From positions 33,417 through 97,416 of the forward strand of contig CAYJQC010000018.1 of NCBI GenBank assembly GCA_964372215.1: 64,000 bases of DNA, read 5' to 3'. The first letter of the stretch is position 1. Each line of letters begins with the position of its first letter. A program made the translations under genes and the position numbers. Source of the stretch: DAIMFL01 sp964372215 (lineage in GTDB: Bacteria > Pseudomonadota > Alphaproteobacteria > Dongiales > Dongiaceae). Shown piece after piece: positions 25,131-33,728 of the stretch. Below the pieces are notes generated by a model. It was not told the DNA's origin and ran no database searches. It saw nothing but the letters and a program-made list of their open reading frames with translations.

Positions 25131-26227
25131 CAGGCTGCCTCCTTGTGGGCCAGCAGCTCGAGCAGCCCGTGCTCGAGCTCCGGCAGCAGCCGCCCGGTGA
25201 GCGCCAGGTTGAGCGAGACGTCGCCGCCGGACACATGGCGGTCGGCCTGCTGCAGGGCAATCACCGCCCAGCGCACATGGGCCATGATTTCCCAATAGCG
25301 CACCGCCGCGGGATCGATGCGCCGTCCGGACTCGCTCTCATAGCCGCGATAGAAGGAGCCGCGCGGCGCGATGCCGCCGGCTTCGCGATCGCCGGCGGAG
25401 TCTTCCCGGACACCGAAGCGCCAGCATTTCGCGCAGAACCAGCCGATATCGGCCATCGGCTCGCCCCAGGCGCAGAATTCCCAGTCGAGAATGGCGGTCA
25501 GGCCGGTCGCGTCCACCATGTAGTTGCCGGTGCGGAAGTCCTGATGCACCAGCACGATCTCGCCCGCCGGCGGCGCCGCCAGCTCGAGCCGGCGCAGCGC
25601 GTATTCGAGCACCGGATGCGTCTCGGCGCGCTTGTCGAGTTCGGCGCGATAGCGCGCGACATGGTCGAGCGCCGGCGTCGGGGCCGGACGATGCAGGAAA
25701 TCGAAATCCGCGGCACCGGCCGACGGCAGCAGGGCGGCGATCCCGGCCGGCGTGATCGCGTGGATCCGCGCCAGCTCGCGGCCCAGCCGTTCGGCCAACG
25801 CGTCGCGCGGTCCGCCATGCCGCGTGTCCCGGACGATGCGATGGCCGGCGGCGATGCCGGCGACCCGGCGCATCAGGTAGAAGCTGCGGCCGAGCACGGC
25901 GGCGTCCTCGCACAGCCACAGCGGCTCGGGCACCGTGACCCCGGCGGCCTGGGCGAGCTGCAGCAGGCGGAACTCCTGGGCCCGGGTCAGGCTGACGGCG
26001 ACGCCGGAGGCGGCGTCGGTGCGCAGCACCAGGGCGTGGCTGCCGGCGAAGGCGCCGCCCGCGATCTCGATGTCGAGCGACCAGTTCTCCTGGATCGCGC
26101 CGCCGGTGAGCGGCTGGGTCTGCGCGGTCCGCACACCCTTGGCGCCGGCGGCGCCGGCGATGAAGGCGGCGAGCCGCGCCGAGACCTCGGGATCGCCGAG
26201 CGCCAGCGCCGGGCGCCTCACCCCCAT
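25130..26227 (-). CDS. APH-like phosphotransferase (LvaA/ACAD10-type hydroxyacyl-CoA kinase candidate)
   Basis: 365-aa protein-kinase-fold phosphotransferase. The catalytic loop reads VHQDFRTGNY (His228, Asp230, Asn235) and the Mg-binding segment is LDWE (Asp248). The N-lobe shows LTGGAIQENW and a lysine-poor, arginine-based nucleotide site, as in this family. The gene overlaps the acyl-CoA dehydrogenase upstream by about 10 bp (4 bp if GTG 26221 is used) and the small helical protein downstream. In animals ACAD10/11 fuse the same two activities; in P. putida LvaA phosphorylates 4-hydroxyacyl-CoA. That substrate is inferred here. Confidence 0.82.
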   Translation of the reverse strand: MGVRRPALALGDPEVSARLAAFIAGAAGAKGVRTAQTQPLTGGAIQENWSLDIEIAGGAFAGSHALVLRTDAASGVAVSLTRAQEFRLLQLAQAAGVTVPEPLWLCEDAAVLGRSFYLMRRVAGIAAGHRIVRDTRHGGPRDALAERLGRELARIHAITPAGIAALLPSAGAADFDFLHRPAPTPALDHVARYRAELDKRAETHPVLEYALRRLELAAPPAGEIVLVHQDFRTGNYMVDATGLTAILDWEFCAWGEPMADIGWFCAKCWRFGVREDSAGDREAGGIAPRGSFYRGYESESGRRIDPAAVRYWEIMAHVRWAVIALQQADRHVSGGDVSLNLALTGRLLPELEHGLLELLAHKEAA

Positions 26228-27414
26228 GCCCAGAAATCCATGCCTTCAGCCGCCAGGTTGCGCGCCAGCACCATCTTGTGAACCTCGGACGCGCCGTCGA
26301 CCAGGCGCGCCTGGCGGGCATAGCGATACATCCATTCCAGCGGCGTGTCCTTGGAATAGCCGAGCGCGCCGCACAGCTGGATCGCGGTGTCGATCGCCTT
26401 GTGCAGGGTGTCGGCCACCTGGACCTTGGCCATCGACACTTCCTTGCGGGCGAACTCGCCCTGGTCGAGCTTCCAGGCCGCCTTCATGGTGAGCAGCCGG
26501 CCGATCTCGATCTCCATCGCCGCCTCGCCCAGCAGCCACTGCACGCCTTCGTGCTCGGCCAGCTTCGAGCCGAAGCTGTCGCGCTCGCGCACATAGGCGC
26601 CGGCGATCTCGAGCGCGCGCTTGGCCATGCCGAGCCAGCGCATGCAATGGGTGAGCCGCGCGGTGCCGAGGCGGATCTGGGTGACCTTCAGCCCGTCGCC
26701 GACGTTCATCAGCCGGTCGGCGTCGGGAATCTCCAGCCCGTCGAACCGGATCTCGGCATGTCCGCCATGTTCCTCCGGCCCCATGATCGGCACCCGGCGG
26801 ATCACCTGCCAACCCGGCTGGTCGCGGTGAAACAGGAAGGCGCTGAGGCCCTTGCGCGCATCGTCGGAGGTGCGGGCGATCAGGATGAAATGCTCGGCGG
26901 CGGCGCCGCCGGTGATGAACCACTTATGGCCCTGGATCACCCATTTGTCGCCCTTGCGGGTGGCGGTGGTGCGCATCGCCGAGGGGTCGGAGCCGCCGCC
27001 CGGCATCGGCTCGGTCATGGCGAAGGACGAGCGCAGCTTGCCGTCGACGACCGGCTGCAGCCAGCGCGCCTTCTGGTCGTCGCGCGCCACCTTTTCCAGC
27101 AGCATCATGTTGCCGTCGTCGGGCGCCGCGCAGTTGAAGGCGATCGGCCCGAAGATCGAGCGCCCCATCTCCTCGTAGCAGGCGGCCATGGCCGTGACGC
27201 CGAGCCCCTGCCCGCCGCGCGACTTCGGCATCTGCAGCGCCCACAGGCCCGCGGCCTTGGCCTTGACCCGCAATCCATCCAGCACCGCGGGGGCGATGTT
27301 TTCACGCGCGTCATAACTGGCGCGGTCGGTTTCGAGCGGCAGCACGTGCTCGGCCACGAAATCGCGGGTGCGCGTGCGGTAGTTGTCGATCTCGTGGCTG
27401 AGGGCGAAGTCCAT
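26218..27414 (-). CDS. Acyl-CoA dehydrogenase, ACAD10/11-like (LvaC-type)
   Basis: 398-aa FAD enzyme with the three ACAD domains. The FAD/substrate motifs SSFAMTEPMPGGGSDPS and KWFITGG are clear, and the C-terminal four-helix part includes RERDSFGSKLAEHEGVQ. At the catalytic base position the sequence is ARLVDGASEVHK, with Asp373 where classical medium-chain enzymes have Glu. ACAD10/11-type enzymes also carry Asp in this segment. It overlaps the kinase gene and lies 22 bp after the SDR gene. Likely converts phosphorylated hydroxyacyl-CoA intermediates rather than performing simple dehydrogenation. Confidence 0.88.
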   Translation of the reverse strand: MDFALSHEIDNYRTRTRDFVAEHVLPLETDRASYDARENIAPAVLDGLRVKAKAAGLWALQMPKSRGGQGLGVTAMAACYEEMGRSIFGPIAFNCAAPDDGNMMLLEKVARDDQKARWLQPVVDGKLRSSFAMTEPMPGGGSDPSAMRTTATRKGDKWVIQGHKWFITGGAAAEHFILIARTSDDARKGLSAFLFHRDQPGWQVIRRVPIMGPEEHGGHAEIRFDGLEIPDADRLMNVGDGLKVTQIRLGTARLTHCMRWLGMAKRALEIAGAYVRERDSFGSKLAEHEGVQWLLGEAAMEIEIGRLLTMKAAWKLDQGEFARKEVSMAKVQVADTLHKAIDTAIQLCGALGYSKDTPLEWMYRYARQARLVDGASEVHKMVLARNLAAEGMDFWAWG

Positions 27415-27436
27415 GACGGATGTGCTTTCCAGGCTG

Positions 27437-28216
27437 TTAGAGGGCGGCGCTCTGCCCGCCGTCGATGGCGATGACGGCGCCGGTCATGTAGGACGACGCC
27501 TCGGAGGCGAGCAGCAGCAGCGGCCCGTCGAGGTCTTCCATGCGGCCGAAGCGGCGCTGCGGCACCCGCTTCTGGATCGCCTGGCCGGCCGGGCTCTCCA
27601 GAAACGCCCGGTTGAGGTCGGTCTCGATGTAGCCGGGCGCCAGGGCGTTCACCCGGATGGCGTGGCGCGCCAGCTCGACCGCCATGGCACGGGTGAGCTG
27701 GATCAGCCCGGCCTTCGACGCCGCATAGGCCGGCACGAGCGACGCTGCCCGCAGCCCCAGGATCGAGCCGACATTGACGATGCGCCCGCCATGGCCGAGG
27801 CGAACCATGTGGCGCGCCACCTCCTGGGCCACCCGCCAGGAGCCCTTGAGGTTGGTGTCGATCACCCGGTCCCAGTCGGCCTCGTCCTGTTCCAGGAAGC
27901 CCGCGCCGGCATCGGCGACGCCGGAATTGTTGACCAGGATGGTGAGGGCGCCGAGCTCGGTCTCGGCGGCGGCGGCGCCGTCGCGCACGCTGGCCGCGTC
28001 GGTCACGTCCATCACGATCGGCATGGCGCGGCCGTCGAACGCCTGGATCTCGCGCGCCACCGCGGCGATTCTGTCGGCGCGCCGGGCGCACAGCGCAACC
28101 TTGGCGCCGGCCCGCGCCAGGGTGATGGCGAAATGCCGCCCGAGCCCGCCGGAGGCGCCGGTGACCAGCGCGGCCTGGCCGCTCAGGTCGAAGAGAGTCG
28201 CTGAGCGGTCAGTCAT
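27437..28216 (-). CDS. Short-chain dehydrogenase/reductase (3-hydroxyacyl-type)
   Basis: 259-aa classical SDR from ATG 28216. It has the cofactor motif TGASGGLG (residues 19-26), NNSG (about 96-99), catalytic Ser151, Tyr164 and Lys168 (YAASK), and the PG motif (ALAPGYIETD). The arginine in LCARRAD after the second strand suggests NADP preference. In the lva pathway LvaD is the SDR that oxidises the 3-hydroxyacyl-CoA product; the same role is plausible here. Its start overlaps the preceding AroQ-like gene by 8 bp. Confidence 0.88.
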   Translation of the reverse strand: MTDRSATLFDLSGQAALVTGASGGLGRHFAITLARAGAKVALCARRADRIAAVAREIQAFDGRAMPIVMDVTDAASVRDGAAAAETELGALTILVNNSGVADAGAGFLEQDEADWDRVIDTNLKGSWRVAQEVARHMVRLGHGGRIVNVGSILGLRAASLVPAYAASKAGLIQLTRAMAVELARHAIRVNALAPGYIETDLNRAFLESPAGQAIQKRVPQRRFGRMEDLDGPLLLLASEASSYMTGAVIAIDGGQSAAL

Positions 28217-28526
28217 GGCCCCCCGTCGCCGGCACCGGCCGGCGGTGCGGCTCGGCCATCGCCTTGGCCTCGACCCGGCAGGCCTCGTCGATGATCCGGT
28301 GATAGACCTCGCGCAGCATCCCGGCATCGAGGCCGTGCGGCGCGCCGCGCGCGACGCAGCGCTCCACCACCTCGGCGATGCGCTCCGGGATCACCACCGG
28401 GATGTCGCGCGGCCGCTTGTAGGCGGCGACGTCGCGCAGCACGGCGAAACGCTGGCCGAGCAGATCGACGATCTCGCCGTCGATCCGATCGATTTCCTCG
28501 CGCAGGCCGTCGAGGTCTCGAAGCAT
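28209..28526 (-). CDS. AroQ/PchB-like chorismate mutase-fold protein
   Basis: 105-aa all-helical AroQ fold from ATG 28526: LREEIDRIDGEIVDLLGQR, VAAYKR and IPERIAEVVER. Active-site residues equivalent to E. coli chorismate mutase Arg11, Arg28, Lys39 and Arg51 are present as Arg9, Arg26, Lys37 and Arg49. The residue after Arg49 is Ile, where the mutase has Glu52 and PchB has Val. The late Gln (Gln88/Gln90) appears to be Glu. So it may be a PchB-like pericyclic lyase or a repurposed member. It is embedded, with overlap, in an acyl-CoA catabolic operon. Confidence 0.8.
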   Translation of the reverse strand: MLRDLDGLREEIDRIDGEIVDLLGQRFAVLRDVAAYKRPRDIPVVIPERIAEVVERCVARGAPHGLDAGMLREVYHRIIDEACRVEAKAMAEPHRRPVPATGGHD

Positions 28527-28642
28527 GTGTCGTGCATCCTCGTCATGAGTCTCGTGCCGGCGAGCATGCCGGGCCCGCGGGACGCTTCGATGACGCGGCC
28601 CGCGGGTCCATGTCTGCGGGGTCGCATGTGCCCCGACGATCG

Positions 28643-30343
28643 TCACTGCGCGGCGTCGGGCCCGGCGATCGCCTTGGCCTGCTCGCGCAGCTCGAATTTC
28701 TGGATCTTCCCCGTCGAGGTCTTCGGCAACGGCCCGAATACCACGGCGCGGGGAATCTTATACCGTGCCAGATGGTCGCGGCACCAGGAGATCAGCTCCT
28801 CCGGCGCGGCCTCGGCGCCGGGCTTGAGCGTGACGAAAGCGCAGGGAGTTTCTCCCCATTTCGGGTCGGGCCGCGCCACCACCGCCGCTTCCATCACCTT
28901 GGGGTGGCGATACAGCACCTCCTCGATCTCCAGGCTGGAGATGTTCTCGCCGCCGGAAATGATGATGTCCTTGGAGCGATCCTTGATCTCGACATAGCCG
29001 TCGGGGTGGCGCACGCCGAGATCGCCGGTGTGATACCAGCCGCCGCGGAACGCCTCGGCGGTGGCGCTCGGGTTCTTCAGGTAGCCCTTCATCACCGGAT
29101 TGCCGCGCAGCATGATCTCGCCGATGGTCTCGCCGTCCCACGGCGTCGGTTCCATGGTCTCGGCGTTGGCCACCATGATGTCCTCGAGCACGGGATAGTT
29201 GACGCCCTGGCGCGCCATCATCCGGGCGCGGCCCTGGGCGTCGAGATCGTCCCATTCGCCGTGCCAGGCGCAGACCGTCGCGGGACCGTAGGTCTCGGTC
29301 AGGCCGTAGAGATGGGTGACCCGGAAGCCGTTCTCCTCCATGCGCGAGATGACCGCGGTGGGCGGCGCCGCGCCGCCGGTCGCCACCTCGACCACCTGGT
29401 CGAACGCGACCTTCACCGCGGCGGGCGCGTGGCCGAGCATGTTGAGCACGATCGGCGCGCCGCACATGTGGCTGACCCCGTGCCGCTTGATCGCCGGGTA
29501 GATCGCGGCGGGGTCGATCTTACGCAGGCAGACATGGGTGCCGCCGACGGCGGTCACGCCCCAAGTGAAGCACCAGCCGTTGCAGTGGAACATCGGCAGG
29601 GTCCAGAGATAGACCGAGCGGAAGGTGAGGCCCATCACCATGACCTCGCCGAGCGCGTTGAGATAGGCGCCGCGGTGGTGGCAAACCACGCCCTTGGGGT
29701 TGCCGGTCGTGCCCGAAGTGTAGCCGAGCGAGATCGCCTGCCACTCGTCTGATGGCAGCGACCACGGGAACGCCGGATCGCCCGCGCCCAGGAAATCCTC
29801 GTACTCGATCGCGCCGAAGGTCAGGCCGCCATGCTCGTACTCGCCGACGGGGTCGTCGATCTCGACCACGTGGATCGGCCGCTCGAGCTGGGCCACCGCG
29901 CGGCGCGCGGTCTCGCCCAGTTCGCGGTCGGCGATCAGCACCTTGGCCTCGCCATGCTGCAGGCAGAACGCGATGGTGGCGGCGTCGAGCCTGGTGTTGA
30001 GCGCGTTCAGCACCGCGCCCAGCATCGGCACGCCGTAATGCGCCTCGAGCGTCGCCGGGATGTTGCCGGCGAACACCGCGACCGTGTCGCCCTGCCCCAC
30101 CCCCAGCCGGGCCAGCGCGCTCGCCAGGCGCTGGCAGCGCGCGCGCAGCTCGCGATAAGTGATGCGCCGGTCGCCGTGGATGACCGCGGTCTTGTCGGGG
30201 TAGACCATGGCGGCGCGCAGCAGGAACGAGAGCGGCGACAGCGGCGTGTAGTTGGCCGGGTTGGGCGCGAGGTCGCGTTCGAAGATGCTGGGGTGCGGCG
30301 CGGCCGGCCGGTGGCCGGCCCCCGTCGGGGCCTCGTCGGTCAT
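28643..30343 (-). CDS. Acyl-CoA synthetase (AMP-forming), LvaE/FadD-like
   Basis: 566-aa ANL-superfamily ligase from ATG 30343. Motifs: YTSGTTGNPKG (residues 208-218), YGLTETYGP, the hinge region WYHTGDLGVRHPDGY, and KTSTGKIQK with the adenylation lysine at 546. It resembles medium-chain and 3-methylmercaptopropionate-type ligases. It is the first gene of the operon and would activate the incoming acid to its CoA thioester. 116 bp separate it from the AroQ-like gene. The frame upstream of 30343 is open but has no coding character. Confidence 0.9.
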   Translation of the reverse strand: MTDEAPTGAGHRPAAPHPSIFERDLAPNPANYTPLSPLSFLLRAAMVYPDKTAVIHGDRRITYRELRARCQRLASALARLGVGQGDTVAVFAGNIPATLEAHYGVPMLGAVLNALNTRLDAATIAFCLQHGEAKVLIADRELGETARRAVAQLERPIHVVEIDDPVGEYEHGGLTFGAIEYEDFLGAGDPAFPWSLPSDEWQAISLGYTSGTTGNPKGVVCHHRGAYLNALGEVMVMGLTFRSVYLWTLPMFHCNGWCFTWGVTAVGGTHVCLRKIDPAAIYPAIKRHGVSHMCGAPIVLNMLGHAPAAVKVAFDQVVEVATGGAAPPTAVISRMEENGFRVTHLYGLTETYGPATVCAWHGEWDDLDAQGRARMMARQGVNYPVLEDIMVANAETMEPTPWDGETIGEIMLRGNPVMKGYLKNPSATAEAFRGGWYHTGDLGVRHPDGYVEIKDRSKDIIISGGENISSLEIEEVLYRHPKVMEAAVVARPDPKWGETPCAFVTLKPGAEAAPEELISWCRDHLARYKIPRAVVFGPLPKTSTGKIQKFELREQAKAIAGPDAAQ

Positions 30344-30502
30344 CGCTGCAATCGCCTCCCGTGGTCGCGCCGCCGCTGCCCGCGCGGTTCCGCGCTCGCG
30401 TCGCCCGTGGTTTGCGCCATCGTCGGGTTCCGCCCTATCATCGTCAAGTCCGAGGCGCCGCCGGAAGCCCTTTTCAAGCGTACTGCAGGATCGCCCTGCG
30501 TC

Positions 30503-30572
30503 CTTCGACAGGCTCAGGATGAGGGCGAGTCTTCGTGGCATAAAGAAAAGCCTCATGCTGAGCCTGTCGAAG
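30503..30572. repeat. Intergenic inverted repeat (CTTCGACAGGCTCAG family)
   Basis: Arms 30503-30524 and 30551-30572 are 22 bp and complementary in 21 positions, with a 26-bp spacer. It starts CTTCGACAGGCTCAG. This type of element is widely dispersed in alphaproteobacterial genomes. It lies in the gap between the divergent acyl-CoA ligase and DsbA-like genes; the rest of 30344-30661 holds no gene. Confidence 0.8.
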
Positions 30573-30661
30573 CACGCACGACGCTTCCCCCAATCTCCTG
30601 TAGAATTCCGTGAGATTCCAGGTCCGATAGCGTCCCTGCCCCGCCAACCCGGAGGCCCCCG

Positions 30662-31318
30662 ATGCGCCTCGACATCTATTCCGACACGATCTGCCCCTGG
30701 TGCTATGTCGGCAAGCGCCGGCTGGAGCGCGCCCTGGCCCAGCGCCCCACCCCCGGCCTGTCGATTCGCTGGCGCGCCTTCCAGCTCAATCCCGGCATGC
30801 CGGCCGAGGGCATGGACCGCCAGGAGTATCTCGAGGTCAAGTTCGGCGGGCCGGAGCGGGCGGCGCGGATCTACGAGGCGGTGCGCCAGGCCGGGGCCGG
30901 CGAGGGCATCGACTTCGCCTTCGAGCGCATGACGCGCACCCCCAACACCTTCGAGTCCCACCGCCTGCTGCGCCACGCCCATGAGATGGGCCGCCAGGGC
31001 GCGCTGCTCGAGGTGCTGTTCCAGGCCTATTTCCACGAGGGCGCCGATGTCGGCGACCGCGCGGTGCTGCTGGCCTGCGCCGAGCGCGCCGGGCTCGACC
31101 TCGCCGCGGCCGAAACCTTCCTGGCGAGCGCGGCCGAGGCCGAATCGACCCTGGCCGAGGACCGGCTGGCACGCCGCCAGGGCATCAACGGCGTGCCCTG
31201 CTTCATCTTCAACGGCCGATTCGCCCTGTCGGGCGCCCAGCCGCCCGAGGCGCTGCTCCAGCTCCTCGACCTCGCCGACGTCGACGATTCCATGCAGCTC
31301 GAGGCCGCGGCGCAGTGA
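30662..31318 (+). CDS. DsbA family (FrnE-like) oxidoreductase
   Basis: 218-aa cytoplasmic thioredoxin-fold protein. It begins DIYSDTICPWCYVGKRR, with the CPWC redox motif at residues 11-14. A helical insertion follows, then the cis-proline loop GVPCFIFNG. There is no signal peptide, which places it with FrnE/2-hydroxychromene-2-carboxylate-isomerase-like proteins rather than periplasmic DsbA. It overlaps the next gene by 4 bp (GTGA). Confidence 0.9.
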   Translation: MRLDIYSDTICPWCYVGKRRLERALAQRPTPGLSIRWRAFQLNPGMPAEGMDRQEYLEVKFGGPERAARIYEAVRQAGAGEGIDFAFERMTRTPNTFESHRLLRHAHEMGRQGALLEVLFQAYFHEGADVGDRAVLLACAERAGLDLAAAETFLASAAEAESTLAEDRLARRQGINGVPCFIFNGRFALSGAQPPEALLQLLDLADVDDSMQLEAAAQ

Positions 31319-31899
31319 ACTCTGAGGCTGCCGCGACCCAACGACGGCAGGAAGCGGAGCCGCGGCCAGAGCCCCGCAAGGCCAGCTTCGTCGCACTCGA
31401 TTTCGAGACCGCCGACCCCGGCGCCGACAGCGCCTGCGCCATCGGCCTGGTGAAGGTGGTGGAGAACCGCATCGCCGCGCGCGCCAAGCATCTGATCCGG
31501 CCGCCGCGCCGGCCGCCCTATGACTGGTTCCCGTTCACCCGGATCCACCGCATCACCTGGAGCATGGTGGCGGACGCGCCCGATTTCGCCGAGCTGTGGC
31601 CGGAGCTGGCCGGGTTCATGGAGGAGGCACCCCTGCTGGTGGCGCACAACGCCCGCTTCGATCGCGGCGTGCTGCACGCCTGCTGTGAGGCTGCCGGCAT
31701 CGCGCCGCCGCGCCAGGACTTCGCCTGCACCGTGCAGCTCGCCCGCGCCGCCTGGGACCTGCGGCCCACGAAGCTGCCCGATTGCTGCCGCTATCTCGGC
31801 ATCCGCCTCGACCACCACGACCCGCTCTCCGACGCCCTCGCGTGCGCCCGGATCGCCATCGCCGCGGCGGAGGATGGGGTGTTCCACAGGGGCGGTTGA
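31315..31899 (+). CDS. DnaQ-like 3'-5' exonuclease
   Basis: 194-aa DEDDh-type exonuclease. The three Exo motifs are visible: ALDFETAD (Asp29, Glu31), LVAHNARFDRGVL and HHDPLSDALACA, which supplies the final histidine and aspartate. Its short size and lack of a polymerase domain point to a stand-alone repair or RNA-turnover enzyme. GTG at 31315 overlaps the stop of the DsbA-like gene. Confidence 0.9.
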   Translation: MNSEAAATQRRQEAEPRPEPRKASFVALDFETADPGADSACAIGLVKVVENRIAARAKHLIRPPRRPPYDWFPFTRIHRITWSMVADAPDFAELWPELAGFMEEAPLLVAHNARFDRGVLHACCEAAGIAPPRQDFACTVQLARAAWDLRPTKLPDCCRYLGIRLDHHDPLSDALACARIAIAAAEDGVFHRGG

Positions 31900-32017
31900 G
31901 TCCGTGATCTGAGCGACCTGCCCGGCGCGCGGCCACGGTCGATTCCGGGCTTCGATGGTCTATACTTCAGTCAGGTTGCGGCGTTTTGCCCGCGGCGCGG
32001 CGGGAGGTGGCGACATC

Positions 32018-32716
32018 GTGCATGGCCTGGGCTCCCTGTCGCGGCGGCGCTTCGCGGCCGGCATCGGCGGATTGGCGGCGTCCCTCGCCCTGCCCCGGCA
32101 GCGCCCGGCGCGGGCCGCCGCGATGCCGGTTCCGGAGGCCCTGATCGCGCGCAGGTTCAGGGCGTTCTGGGACCAGGACCCGATCGGGACCCACGAATTC
32201 ACGGTGACACCCGGGACGCGCCCGGGCGACTGGCAGGTGGCGGCCGACATCGACATGCTCGTCGATCTCGGCATGCTCGGCGAACTCGTCTATCGCCACA
32301 CCAGCCGGGAGACCTGGCGCGACGGCCGCCTGGCCGAGCTGGAGAGCCAGACCGACGACGACGGCGATCGCTACGGCGTGACCGGCCGCGCGGTCGGCGA
32401 CTATTTCCGGATGGTGGGGCCGGGCGGGCCGTTCGAGGCGCCGGGCGAGCTGCCGACCTCGAACGGCGCGTGGTCGGAAGCGATCTGCCAGCAGAGCGAG
32501 ATCATCGACGCGACGACCGGCGCGGCGGTCGGGCTGGTGGCGTCCTTCGACCGCACCACCATGACCTCGACGTCGGCCGGACCGGAGCTCGTCCGGGTGT
32601 ACCAGGTGATCTCGCCGATCGTCGCCGGCAGCCTTTGGTACGATCAGGCCGGCATCTGGGTGAAAAGCCAGCTGGAGCGCAGCGGAGAAGAGATCGAATA
32701 TGTCTTCGCGCCGTAG
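32018..32716 (+). CDS. Tat-exported protein of unknown function (DUF6134-like)
   Basis: 232 aa if started at GTG 32018, which has GGGAGG about 11 nt upstream. That start places a twin-arginine signal (LSRRRFAAGIGGLAAS) right at the N-terminus. The mature part is beta-rich (GTHEFTVTPG, WQVAADIDM, YRHTSRETWRDGRL), resembling the periplasmic family DUF6134; this is from memory. An ATG at 31955 gives a longer protein but buries the signal. It overlaps the next gene by 17 bp, so its product likely works with the binding protein. Confidence 0.7.
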   Translation: MHGLGSLSRRRFAAGIGGLAASLALPRQRPARAAAMPVPEALIARRFRAFWDQDPIGTHEFTVTPGTRPGDWQVAADIDMLVDLGMLGELVYRHTSRETWRDGRLAELESQTDDDGDRYGVTGRAVGDYFRMVGPGGPFEAPGELPTSNGAWSEAICQQSEIIDATTGAAVGLVASFDRTTMTSTSAGPELVRVYQVISPIVAGSLWYDQAGIWVKSQLERSGEEIEYVFAP

Positions 32717-33680
32717 GCTCCCCGCCCTGCTGGCGTTCCTGGCCGCGCTCGGCGCCATGGCGCCGGCGATCGGCGCCATGGCGTCGGCGTTCGCCGAGGA
32801 CCCGCCGTTCGCGCTGTTCGAGCTGGCGACCGCGCGGCCGGGCGGGGTCTACAAACCGCTCGGGGAATCGCTCTGCCATCTCTACAACCTGGACCGGCCG
32901 GATGCGCTGCCGGCCTGCCGGGCGCGCGCCTCCGGCGGCAGCGTCGAGAACATCGAGCGGCTGCGCCGCGGCGAGGCCGCGATCGCCATCGTCCAGGCCG
33001 ACGTGCTGCACTGGGCCTGGACCGGTGCCGGGCCGTTCGCAGAGGCGGGCCCGTTCCCCGAGCTCGCCGTGCTGTTCACCGCCCATGACGAGATCGCCAC
33101 GGTGCTGGTGGCCGCGGAGTCCGGCATCACCGAGCCGGCCGGGCTGCGCGGCAAGCGCATCGCCGTCAGCCTGCAGGAGAGCGGCTCGTACGCGACCCTC
33201 GACGCCATCATGGGCGCGCTCGGCTGGGCGCCGTCCGACTTCGCCTCGTTCGAGCTGCTGGCGGTCGACGCCCAGATCGACGCGCTCTGCGCCGGCACGA
33301 TCGACGCCGCCACCTTCGTGGTCGGCCATCCCAGCGGCTATGTGCAAAAGGCGCTCTACGAATGCGGCGCGCGGCTGCTGCCGTTCGACAGCGCCAGGGT
33401 GCGCGAGGTGGCCGAGGCGCTGCCGTACCTGCGCATGGGCGAGATTCCCGCCAACACCTACCGCGGCCAGACGAACAGCGTCGCCGCCCCCGCCCTTACC
33501 GCCCTCGTCGTCGCCCGCCGGGACCTGCCGGCCGGGATCGCCCGCGCCTTCGTCGGCGCGATCCACGCGCGCGAGGACATCCTGCGGCGCCTGCACCCGG
33601 CGTTGGCCGAACTGGAGCTCGACCGCGAGAGCAAGGCGGCCGCGGAAGTCGGGATGTACGATGCGGCGGTCGAGCCCTGA
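32700..33680 (+). CDS. TAXI-family TRAP transporter solute-binding protein
   Basis: 326-aa periplasmic binding protein. The N-terminal Sec signal is followed by the TAXI family pattern: ELATARPGGVYKPLGESLC, then RASGGSVENIERLRRGEAAIAIVQAD. LRGKRIAVSLQESGSY and the TYRGQTNSVAAPALTALVV segment are also typical. The permease proteins are not in the window. Overlap with the upstream Tat-exported gene suggests a two-protein periplasmic unit. Confidence 0.88.
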   Translation: MSSRRRLPALLAFLAALGAMAPAIGAMASAFAEDPPFALFELATARPGGVYKPLGESLCHLYNLDRPDALPACRARASGGSVENIERLRRGEAAIAIVQADVLHWAWTGAGPFAEAGPFPELAVLFTAHDEIATVLVAAESGITEPAGLRGKRIAVSLQESGSYATLDAIMGALGWAPSDFASFELLAVDAQIDALCAGTIDAATFVVGHPSGYVQKALYECGARLLPFDSARVREVAEALPYLRMGEIPANTYRGQTNSVAAPALTALVVARRDLPAGIARAFVGAIHAREDILRRLHPALAELELDRESKAAAEVGMYDAAVEP

Positions 33681-33728
33681 ACGGTCAGCCCGCGCGCTGC
33701 CGCAATCTGACCCGCGTCGCGACCGCCC

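Noticed and set aside
30344..31396. An N-terminal extension of the acyl-CoA ligase
   Set aside because: The extension lies antisense to the DsbA-like gene and crosses a palindromic repeat; the ATG at 30343 gives the family's normal length.
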